Source of the DNA: Magnetococcales bacterium WMHbinv6
GTDB taxonomy: Bacteria; Pseudomonadota; Magnetococcia; Magnetococcales; Magnetaquicoccaceae
NCBI GenBank assembly: GCA_002753135.1
Contig: PDZV01000029.1
Location: forward strand, 1 to 48,552
Reading direction: 5' to 3'
Length of the DNA stretch: 48,552 nt
Shown piece by piece: positions 20,427-26,766 of this stretch (position 1 is its first letter; each line of letters begins with the position of its first letter). A program made the translations under genes and the position numbers. The notes under the pieces are model-generated. The model was not told the origin of the DNA. It saw only the letters and a program-made list of their open reading frames with translations, and did no database searches.

Positions 20427-21325
20427 TGCGCCGTTCTCTCTTCTTCATCACTCTCTGCCTTTTCCTGTTTCGTGTTCCCGCAGCGTTGGCCGAACTCAGC
20501 AAACTGGCCGATAATGTTTATGCCTATGTCGGGGTCAAAGATGCCTCTCCGGCGCACAGTTTTGCTGCCAACGCCGGTATCGTCATCGGTCGAGACGGGG
20601 TATTGGTCATCGATACCTTGATTTCCGCCAAAGAGGGAGAACGGTTTTTGGCCGACATTCGCGCCATCACCGACAAACCCATCCTCTATGTCGTCAACAC
20701 CCATACCCATCTGGACCACGCCCTGGGCAACTGCGTTTTCGCCAAACTGGGTGCCCACATCATCGCCCATGAAGAGGATCAAACCCTGCTCGCCCAACGC
20801 GGAGCCGATATATTGAAAAATGCTGCCGTTTACGGCTTGCAACCCGAGGATATGGTCGGTACGGAAATTGTTTTGCCCTCGATTGCCTTCAGCCAATACC
20901 TGACCATCAATCTGGGCAACAGCAGCGTGCGCCTGATGCGCAACCAGCCCTCGCATACGCAGGGCAGCCTGGTGGTCTATCTGCCGCAGGAAAAAATTCT
21001 CTTCAGCGGTGACATTCTTTTTACCGACTTTCATCCTTTTCTGGCCGATGGTGATTTGCCTGGCTGGAGCAAAACGCTTGATGATCTGATGCAACTGGAT
21101 GTCGATAAAATTGTCCCCGGGCACGGCCCTCTCTCCAGCAAAAAAGATCTGCAGGAGATGCAACAGTATCTTTCCCTGTTCGACAGCCAAGCCAAAGCGA
21201 TACTGGCGCAACATGCAGACACTGCTGCCGCCTCAGCCAGCCTGTTGCAACAACTGCCGAAACGCAGCATGGCGGAATGGATGGTGGAGTTTAACCTGAA
21301 AAGTCGTTATCTTGCCAACAAATAA
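20426..21325 (+). CDS. Exported metallo-beta-lactamase-fold hydrolase
   Basis: 299 residues with a Sec signal (MRRSLFFITLCLFLFRVPAALA, split as residues 1-22). The metal site is complete: HTHLDH at 93-98, H177 (PSHTQG), D196 (FSGDILF) and H233 (PGHGPL). It is most like the SoxH/quinoprotein-relay branch of the family; true beta-lactamase activity is not implied. A strong AAAGGAG ribosome site ends about six bases before the ATG. It sits between msrQ and a methyltransferase in an envelope redox operon, so a thiol- or thioester-type periplasmic substrate is plausible, but the substrate cannot be read from the sequence. Confidence 0.88.
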   Translation: MRRSLFFITLCLFLFRVPAALAELSKLADNVYAYVGVKDASPAHSFAANAGIVIGRDGVLVIDTLISAKEGERFLADIRAITDKPILYVVNTHTHLDHALGNCVFAKLGAHIIAHEEDQTLLAQRGADILKNAAVYGLQPEDMVGTEIVLPSIAFSQYLTINLGNSSVRLMRNQPSHTQGSLVVYLPQEKILFSGDILFTDFHPFLADGDLPGWSKTLDDLMQLDVDKIVPGHGPLSSKKDLQEMQQYLSLFDSQAKAILAQHADTAAASASLLQQLPKRSMAEWMVEFNLKSRYLANK

Positions 21326-21348
21326 AGCGTAACTGATCGAGACAGCTC

Positions 21349-21981
21349 ATGTCAGAATTTGCCAAACCCCGCCAGGAAGGAGAGTTTCCCCACTGGGAAA
21401 CCTTGTACCAAAACGAACCAGTGGAAAAAATGCCCTGGTATACCACCCAAGCGGACCAGGATTTGCTGCGCGTCATCGATACCTATGGCATACGCTCCGG
21501 TCACCTGCTGGATGTGGGCACAGGACCCGGTACGCAAGCCGCCTGGCTGGCGGCACAAGGTCTGCAGGTAACCGCAACAGACCTTTCGACCTCCGCCGTG
21601 CAGCATGCTGCCGACTATGCCCGCCAGCAGGGTGTGACGGTCACCACCCTGGTTGACGATATTCTCGCAACCAGTTTGAGCGGCCCCTTTGATTATGTGT
21701 TTGATCGCGGTTGTTTTCATGTCTTGCCTCCACAAGCGCGTTCCCTCTATGTCAACACCATCCATACTCTGCTCAAAACGGGTGGCTGGCTGCTGTTGAA
21801 ATGTTTCAGCCTGCAGGAAACGGCGGTCAAGGGGCCCTACCGTTTTTCTCCGGCCACGCTGAACCCGATTTTTGCAGAACATTTTGCGCTTGTCGCCCAA
21901 TGGGAAAGCGGTTACGAGGGTAGCCTCGCCACAGCTCCCAAGGCGTTGTTTTCCATTCTGCAAGCGCGGGGTGACGCATGA
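21349..21981 (+). CDS. Class I SAM-dependent methyltransferase
   Basis: 210 residues, no signal peptide, so cytoplasmic. SAM-binding motif I is LLDVGTGPGTQAAWLAAQG (about 53-71), followed by the acidic motif II loop TATDLS and motif IV FDYVFDRGCFHVLPP, the pattern of the TehB/thiopurine methyltransferase-like group. Members of that group methylate small toxic molecules or chalcogen oxyanions; the actual substrate here is unknown. It starts 23 bp after the metallo-hydrolase gene and overlaps the cytochrome b561 gene by four bases (ATGA), which implies translational coupling. Confidence 0.85.
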   Translation: MSEFAKPRQEGEFPHWETLYQNEPVEKMPWYTTQADQDLLRVIDTYGIRSGHLLDVGTGPGTQAAWLAAQGLQVTATDLSTSAVQHAADYARQQGVTVTTLVDDILATSLSGPFDYVFDRGCFHVLPPQARSLYVNTIHTLLKTGGWLLLKCFSLQETAVKGPYRFSPATLNPIFAEHFALVAQWESGYEGSLATAPKALFSILQARGDA

Positions 21982-22514
21982 ATGATCGGGTAAACGAACG
22001 TTTCGACCCCATCGCCCGCCTGTTGCACTGGAGCATGGCCTTCTTGTTGATCGGCATGATTGGCCTTGGATTTTATGCCACCAGCCTGGATTTTTATGAT
22101 CCGCTCTATCATCGTGCCTTACACTGGCACCGATCGTTTGGTATCGTTCTCTTGCTGTTGGCTCTCCTGCGTCTGGCATGGCGTTTACGCCATCCAGCCC
22201 CCTCCTGGCCAGCCGGCATGCCCCTGTGGGAACAAAAAGCCGCTCTGCTGGCACATGCAGCGCTCTACGGGTTGATGTTTTTGTTACCGATCACCGGTTA
22301 TTTGACCTCTACGGCGGATGGACATGCCATTCGCTTCTTTGACTGGTTTGCCATCCCGGCCCTGATACCGCTGGCCAAAGGGATGGAAACCCTGTTGGGT
22401 AATCTTCACCTGCTGTTGGCCATCCTGTTTGTCGGCCTGCTCTTGATGCACATTGCAGCCGCTTTGAAACATCAATGGCTTGACCGGGATGGTATTTTGC
22501 GTCGCATGTGGTAA
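21978..22514 (+). CDS. Cytochrome b561 family membrane protein
   Basis: 178 residues with four hydrophobic helices and the family start RFDPIARLLHWSMA. Likely heme histidines are H17, those in ALHWHRSFG, and those in LHLLLAI and LLMHIAAALKH. Bacterial b561 proteins move electrons between quinol and periplasmic acceptors, including superoxide oxidase (CybB). It is coupled to the upstream methyltransferase by an ATGA overlap and stands 32 bp before yceI; a b561-YceI pair is common. In this operon it is a second b-heme membrane protein beside MsrQ. Confidence 0.92.
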   Translation: MNDRVNERFDPIARLLHWSMAFLLIGMIGLGFYATSLDFYDPLYHRALHWHRSFGIVLLLLALLRLAWRLRHPAPSWPAGMPLWEQKAALLAHAALYGLMFLLPITGYLTSTADGHAIRFFDWFAIPALIPLAKGMETLLGNLHLLLAILFVGLLLMHIAAALKHQWLDRDGILRRMW

Positions 22515-22546
22515 CTGTTTTCCTCTATCTCACGGGAGAGTCACTG

Positions 22547-23125
22547 ATGAAACTGTCGTCCATTGTAAGCACCGCAACCTTGTCCATGGCCCTGACCCTG
22601 GCCAATGGCAGCTGGGCCGCTCCAGAACGGTACAAATTGGATCCGACCCACTCTTTTGTCACCTTCAGCACCGGACACCTGGGCTACAGCCTGCTGCATG
22701 GACGCTTCAACCAAATCGAGGGGGAGTTTGCCATCGATAGCGACAAGGCCGACGCTGGCTCCATTCAGGTCACCATCGCCACCGCCTCGGTCGACAGCAA
22801 TTTTGCCGAACGGGACAAACATCTGCGCAGCGCCAAATTTCTTGATGCGGAAAAATTTCCGCAAGCCACCTTTAAAAGCCGCACCATCCAGGAAAAGGAC
22901 GGCATCGCCCACGTCGAAGGGGATTTGACCCTGCATGGTGTCAGCAAAGCCGTCGCCTTTGATGCCCGCCTGATCGGCAGCGGACCCGATCCCTGGGGTG
23001 GCTTCCGCCGTGGCTATGCCGGCACTCTGCGCATCAAACGGGCCGATTACGAAATCAGTCACAATCTGGGTCCTGCCGCTGCCGAAGTGGAGTTGGGGCT
23101 CTATATCGAGGGGATTCGCCAGTAA
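22547..23125 (+). CDS. YceI family periplasmic protein
   Basis: 192 residues. The ATG at 22547 has GGGAGAG six bases upstream, and the protein opens with a clear Sec signal (MKLSSIVSTATLSMALTLANGSWA). The mature part is a YceI lipocalin-like barrel: YKLDPTHSFVTFS, RFNQIEGEF, RDKHLRSAKFLDAEKFP, the conserved LTLHGVSKAV, and a C-terminal NLGPAAAEVELGLYIEG. YceI proteins bind polyisoprenoid or quinone-like lipids in the periplasm. The position after cytochrome b561 fits a quinone-linked role. It is the last gene of the rightward redox cluster. Confidence 0.95.
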   Translation: MKLSSIVSTATLSMALTLANGSWAAPERYKLDPTHSFVTFSTGHLGYSLLHGRFNQIEGEFAIDSDKADAGSIQVTIATASVDSNFAERDKHLRSAKFLDAEKFPQATFKSRTIQEKDGIAHVEGDLTLHGVSKAVAFDARLIGSGPDPWGGFRRGYAGTLRIKRADYEISHNLGPAAAEVELGLYIEGIRQ

Positions 23126-23179
23126 TCGCAGCTGTTGCACCCTGTTGCGGCGGAGTCTCAGGCGGTCTGCCGATTTTTC

Positions 23180-23209
23180 TTGACTTGGCCTGACCTCTCT
23201 GTTCACAAT
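23180..23209 (+). promoter_or_regulatory. Possible promoter of the leucine leader and leuA
   Basis: TTGACT (23180-23185), an 18-bp spacer and CACAAT (23204-23209, four of six matches). It ends seven bases before the leader-peptide ATG, so a transcript from here would have almost no 5' untranslated region. The weak -10 box makes this uncertain. Confidence 0.35.
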
Positions 23210-23216
23210 GGAGTCC

Positions 23217-23309
23217 ATGAACGCGGCCCTCTTCCTCCTCAGCCTACGACTGCCTGGTAGCCAACACGCTGCCCACGGTCGGTTGCGGCCTGCGAAGATG
23301 CGACGTTAG
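23217..23309 (+). CDS. Leucine-rich leader peptide of the leuA attenuator
   Basis: A 30-codon ORF beginning MNAALFLLSLRLPG, with five leucines within residues 5-12 (codons CTC, CTC, CTC, CTA, CTG), followed by an arginine-rich tail ending in TAG. An in-frame ATG at 23208 would add three residues. A leucine-codon cluster followed by an intrinsic terminator and then leuA is the classic arrangement of ribosome-mediated attenuation: when Leu-tRNA is scarce the ribosome stalls on these codons and the terminator fails to form. An upstream pairing, GTTGC/GCAAC (23282-23286 with 23325-23329) enclosing GCGAA/TTCGC (23292-23296 with 23318-23322), surrounds the leader stop codon and may be one of the alternative structures. 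Confidence 0.7.
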   Translation: MNAALFLLSLRLPGSQHAAHGRLRPAKMRR

Positions 23310-23335
23310 CTCATTTTTTCGCTTGCAACAGTTCC

Positions 23336-23367
23336 AGCCATGGGTCTACCGATCCATGGCTTTTTTT
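23336..23367 (+). terminator. leuA attenuator hairpin
   Basis: A perfect 8-bp stem, AGCCATGG (23336-23343) with CCATGGCT (23354-23361), a 10-nt loop and then a run of seven T including the last stem base. It lies 26 bp after the leader-peptide stop and before leuA, so it is an intrinsic terminator in the position of an attenuator. Confidence 0.75.
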
Positions 23368-23403
23368 ATGCCTACATGCCAACCAACTTTGAGGAGAAGC
23401 ACC

Positions 23404-23538
23404 ATGTACCACCATTTTTCGCTGCGACTACTGCCCATTGCCAATCAGGACAGCCGCGCCTGCTGGCGCGTTGCTGAGCGTAAAGAGTCCACTGGTCCGA
23501 TGCAAACCTGTTTGCCGAGGAGTTGTTACCGATGTTGA
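23404..23538 (+). CDS. 43-codon ORF between attenuator and leuA, unknown function
   Basis: A 44-residue peptide beginning MYHHFSLRLLPIANQ, with GAGGAG seven bases before its ATG. Its TGA (23536-23538) lies inside the first codons of leuA, whose ATG is at 23532, so its translation would feed ribosomes straight into leuA. It contains SLRLLP, resembling SLRLPG in the leader peptide upstream, and four cysteines near its end. I do not recognise a family. It may be a translational-coupling cistron, a second leader, or a real small protein. Confidence 0.45.
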   Translation: MYHHFSLRLLPIANQDSRACWRVAERKESTGPMQTCLPRSCYRC

Positions 23539-24860
23539 GTACCAATCAAAACAAATACCGTCCCGCCCCTGTCATGGCTTTGCCGGATCGGCGTTGGCCG
23601 AATCAGGTTTTGCAACAAGCCCCCACCTGGTGCAGCATCGATTTACGCGATGGCAACCAGGCTTTGGCCACCCCGATGAATCCAGAACGCAAGCAGCGCA
23701 TGTTTGATCAACTGCTGCGCATGGGTTTTCGCGAGATTGAGGCCGGTTTTCCGGCAGCTTCTGCTGATGATTATGCCTTTTTGCGCCAGCTCTCTGCCAG
23801 CACGCCGGAGGGGGTGGCCATTCAGGTATTGACTTCCGCCCGCCGTGAACACATCGCCAGCACGTTTGCCGCCTTGCAGGGGATGCCGCGAGCCATTGTC
23901 CATTTTTATCTTTCCACCTCACCGTTGCAGCGGCGTCTGGTTTTTGCGGTGGCCGTCGAAACCTTGATCGAACGGGCGGTCCAGGCAGCAGAACAGATTC
24001 GCAGCTTATCGGAACGACAGCGGGATACCGATTGGACCTGGCAATTTTCCCCGGAGAGTTTTTCGGCCACCGAACCGGAGGTTGCCTTGGCGATTTGTGA
24101 AGCGGTGGCTGCGGTTTGGGAACCAACACCGCAGCGCAAAATGATCATCAACCTGCCTGCAACGGTGGAGGTTGCCTCTCCGAACCGTTATGCCGATCAG
24201 ATTGAATGGTTCAGCCGCCATTTTTCCCGCCGGGAGGCGGTCATCCTGTCGATTCATCCGCACAATGACCGAGGCTGTGCCGTCGCGGCGGCAGAATTGG
24301 CCTTGCTGGCCGGGGCGGAGCGGGTGGAAGGGGCATTGTTTGGCAACGGTGAGCGGACCGGCAACCTGGATTTGGTCACCTTGGCGATGAATTTGTACAG
24401 CCAAGGCATAGCGATCGACTTGGATTTTGCGCAGATGGCAGAGATTGTCGCCTGTTATGAATCCTGCACCGGCCTGTCCGTCCCTCCTCGTCATCCGTAT
24501 GCGGGCGAACTGGTTTTTACCGCCTTTTCCGGTTCGCACCAGGATGCGATCCGCAAAGGTTTGGCCGCTCACCGTGAGAATTCTCTCTGGGAGGTACCCT
24601 ATTTACCGATCGATCCCCGTGATGTGGGTGCCGATTTAAGCGGCGTCATTCGCGTCAACAGCCAATCCGGCAAGGCCGGGGCAGGTCATTTGTTGCAGTT
24701 GGGGCGTGGCATCTGTTTACCGAAACAGGTAGAACGCGAATTTGCCCACATTGTCCAGGCTGAAACGGAACGTTGTGGCGGAGAGTTGGAGCAGCAGCGC
24801 ATTGCCGCCCTGTTTGACCGAACAGGTAGAACGCGAATTTGCCCACATTGTCCAGGCTGA
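23532..24860 (+). CDS. leuA: 2-isopropylmalate synthase, long type, prematurely ended by a frameshifting duplication
   Basis: LeuA condenses acetyl-CoA with 2-oxoisovalerate, the first committed step of leucine synthesis. ATG 23532 has GAGGAG nine bases upstream. The catalytic TIM barrel is intact: WCSIDLRDGNQALATPM with the metal-binding DLRDGNQ, the HPHNDRGCAVAAAE motif (metal histidines), and FGNGERTGNLDLVTLAMN, then VIRVNSQSGKAG in the linker. After residue ~430 a 97-bp tandem duplication shifts the frame, and the protein ends in unrelated residues at TGA 24858-24860 (442 aa). The rest of the gene continues in another frame to 25305; removing one copy would give 558 residues, the normal length. 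The truncated product lacks the C-terminal leucine-binding regulatory domain and is probably inactive or unregulated. Confidence 0.88.
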   Translation: MLSTNQNKYRPAPVMALPDRRWPNQVLQQAPTWCSIDLRDGNQALATPMNPERKQRMFDQLLRMGFREIEAGFPAASADDYAFLRQLSASTPEGVAIQVLTSARREHIASTFAALQGMPRAIVHFYLSTSPLQRRLVFAVAVETLIERAVQAAEQIRSLSERQRDTDWTWQFSPESFSATEPEVALAICEAVAAVWEPTPQRKMIINLPATVEVASPNRYADQIEWFSRHFSRREAVILSIHPHNDRGCAVAAAELALLAGAERVEGALFGNGERTGNLDLVTLAMNLYSQGIAIDLDFAQMAEIVACYESCTGLSVPPRHPYAGELVFTAFSGSHQDAIRKGLAAHRENSLWEVPYLPIDPRDVGADLSGVIRVNSQSGKAGAGHLLQLGRGICLPKQVEREFAHIVQAETERCGGELEQQRIAALFDRTGRTRICPHCPG

Positions 24861-24917
24861 AACGGAACGTTGTGGCGGAGAGTTGGAGCAGCAGCGCATT
24901 GCCGCCCTGTTTGACCG
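24724..24917 (+). repeat. Exact 97-bp tandem duplication inside leuA
   Basis: Units 24724-24820 and 24821-24917 appear identical by eye. Because 97 is not a multiple of three, the second copy is read one base out of frame, turning the segment after LFDR into RTGRTRICPHCPG and a stop. Identity of the two copies indicates a recent event, or an assembly error. Confidence 0.95.
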
Positions 24918-25305
24918 AGAATTTTTGCAATCGGATGGTCCATTGCAACTGCAAGGGTATCGTCTGGAAGGAAACGGCCCCTGTCGGATTCAACTGCACA
25001 TCGCGGTATCCGGCAAAACCCGCACCTGTACCGGCACAGGCAACGGCCCCATCGACGCCGCCTGCCAGGCACTCGCCTGCCCCTGGGAGGTACAGTTTTA
25101 TCACGAGGAGGCCTTACAACTCGGCAGCAAAGCCCAGGCCATCGCCTGGATCACCTTGTCTGGCAACAAGGCATGCAGCGGCAAAACCGGTGCCGGAATC
25201 GACGAAGACATTGTGGCCGCCTCGTTGCGGGCATTGGTGGCGGCGATCAATCGGGAACAAAAAATAGCGTCGCAACAAGAGATTGCAAGAACAGTTTCTG
25301 GTTGA
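24820..25305 (+). pseudogene. leuA: Detached C-terminal part of leuA (regulatory domain)
   Basis: This frame picks up the LeuA sequence after the duplication: the linker QVEREFAHIVQAETERCGG, then the regulatory domain with LEGNGPCRIQLHIAVSGK, GTGNGPIDAACQAL, and the end IAWITLSGNKACSGKTG followed by DEDIVAASLRALVAAINR. These are the hallmarks of the leucine-feedback domain of long-type isopropylmalate synthases. The frame has no convincing start or ribosome site of its own, so it is probably made only if the ribosome shifts frame or the duplication collapses. Confidence 0.85.
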
Positions 25306-25344
25306 CAATCAACTTCAAAGCACACTTTCTTCAGCAAAAAACAC

Positions 25345-25379
25345 ACAAACAGTGAAAAATGATCGCTGTTTGTCTGTTT
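25345..25379 (+). terminator. Intrinsic terminator after leuA
   Basis: Ten-bp stem with one G-T wobble, ACAAACAGTG (25345-25354) with CGCTGTTTGT (25364-25373), a 9-nt loop, followed by CTGTTTTTG. It stands 40 bp after the end of the leuA frame. Confidence 0.7.
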
Positions 25380-25584
25380 TTGTGCGCTGCATTTGCCTGT
25401 CTTGCCCCCGGTTGCCTGGAAACGGTGAGTTTCGATAACGGAATGAAACACAAAAACGCACTGGACAAATTATCGCAAGCATAACCTGAATCACGCAGCA
25501 ACCACAACAGTGATAATAATTGAAAAATCAAATAATAATTTAAAGATCTTGTTCATCCGGGACGACTTGCAACAAATTTATAGT

Positions 25585-25613
25585 TTGACAAGCGTTAGAT
25601 TATTGCCTACCCT
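25585..25613 (+). promoter_or_regulatory. Candidate promoter of the two-partner secretion locus
   Basis: TTGACA (25585-25590), 17-bp spacer, TACCCT (25608-25613). The -35 box is perfect, the -10 box weak. It is the only good candidate in the AT-rich 453-bp stretch between the leuA remnant and the first gene of the secretion locus (25306-25758); apart from the terminator and the mini-ORF I see nothing else there. Confidence 0.35.
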
Positions 25614-25741
25614 GCACAAAATATTATGACATTGTCTGAAGATTCTTTATATTATATCAAATAAAGTGGATCAGGCAGACAACAACATACCTTACAGAGC
25701 GTGCAGCAACTGCTGTAGCGCATGCTCGACACGGAGGTGCA

Positions 25742-25762
25742 ATGCAGCGGCAGATACCATGA
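25742..25762 (+). other. Six-codon mini-ORF overlapping the start of the next gene
   Basis: ATG CAG CGG CAG ATA CCA TGA, with GGAGG (25733-25737) four bases upstream. Its stop overlaps the ATG at 25759 by ATGA. The downstream gene has no ribosome site of its own at normal spacing (GGAGG is 21 bases away), so the mini-ORF may deliver ribosomes to it. Chance is possible. Confidence 0.3.
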
Positions 25763-26766
25763 GAACCAATTTTAACGTAAGGATCTACATCCTCTCCCTG
25801 CTGATATTACTCTGTTACAAATCGGCGCTGGCCGAAAGCGGGCCTGTGTGTAACGGCGAGAGTGGACCACCCATCGGCTGGAACTGCCCGGATCTGCCCG
25901 TTGCGGAAGAGGGGGACTGGCTGGAATCAACCGTGCTGACCTCGCGCATTGTGCGCAGATCACAGGACGATTCACTGATCAAAAGGGAGCTTTGCTCCTT
26001 TGCCAACCGCATCAAAAACTGGGAAACACGAAAAAACCACATCCCCTACAACCCTTTCCTGCTTGAACTGCAAGGAAAAAACGGTAAAACCTGGAGTGTC
26101 CATGCCGGTTGCTTTGTCAACAAACTGTACAGTCGCGAGGTGCTGCAAGAGGCGCGCAAACGAGTGGTTCGAGCTGACCATTGCCAACCAACACCTGACG
26201 AACAGTGCCCCTACCCGTTGCGCAGCAAGAGCAAGACGGTCAAAGAGCAATTAAACAAGAACAATCTGGAAAACACCATTGCGCCAGGTCGCGGTCTGCG
26301 CAATGTGTCCGATCAAGATAAACAGCCGGTTTTTAAACCATTGCGAGTTTATCTGCGCACAAGCAAATCTAATTCTCATCAAAATACATTTAAATCGAAG
26401 GATGATATATTAAAAACAATAGCAAAAGTATTGTGTTCAGGCGATCAAAATTGTGAAAGAAAAATGAGTAACGCCGATAATTGGAAAGAACAAGATGTCA
26501 ACAATAAAGTCATCAAAACAAAAAAGCATGATCTAGGTGAAATATTATTAACAAGCATTGAATACATACCACTTTCTACCGAAAAATTACACAGTATTGC
26601 AAGCATGTTTACCAAATGTTTCCGCAACAAACTTCTTGTCTGCAGCGAAGCGGTCGTCATACGCACCAGAAAAGATGAGTTACCAGCCATTCGCATCTGT
26701 CAATTTTATGAAGACGAGAACAAGTGCCGCTGCCCCGTGATGGAGATTGGCAATGATAGCTATTGA
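25759..26766 (+). CDS. Exported cysteine-rich protein of the TPS locus, unknown family
   Basis: 335 residues from ATG 25759, chosen because it gives a good Sec signal (VRIYILSLLILLCYKSALA, cut near residue 25); a GTG at 25666 would bury that signal inside a longer N-terminus. The mature protein has 13 cysteines (among them 31, 43, 79, 118, 142, 150, 226, 232 and a cluster at 314, 323, 325), which suggests disulfides and a periplasmic or outer life. I recognise no domain. The first 500 bp have moderate GC; from about 26340 it becomes AT-rich and lysine/asparagine-rich. It overlaps the TpsB gene by 14 bases, so it is the first cistron of the secretion operon and may be an assembly factor or substrate partner. 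Confidence 0.75.
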   Translation: MRTNFNVRIYILSLLILLCYKSALAESGPVCNGESGPPIGWNCPDLPVAEEGDWLESTVLTSRIVRRSQDDSLIKRELCSFANRIKNWETRKNHIPYNPFLLELQGKNGKTWSVHAGCFVNKLYSREVLQEARKRVVRADHCQPTPDEQCPYPLRSKSKTVKEQLNKNNLENTIAPGRGLRNVSDQDKQPVFKPLRVYLRTSKSNSHQNTFKSKDDILKTIAKVLCSGDQNCERKMSNADNWKEQDVNNKVIKTKKHDLGEILLTSIEYIPLSTEKLHSIASMFTKCFRNKLLVCSEAVVIRTRKDELPAIRICQFYEDENKCRCPVMEIGNDSY

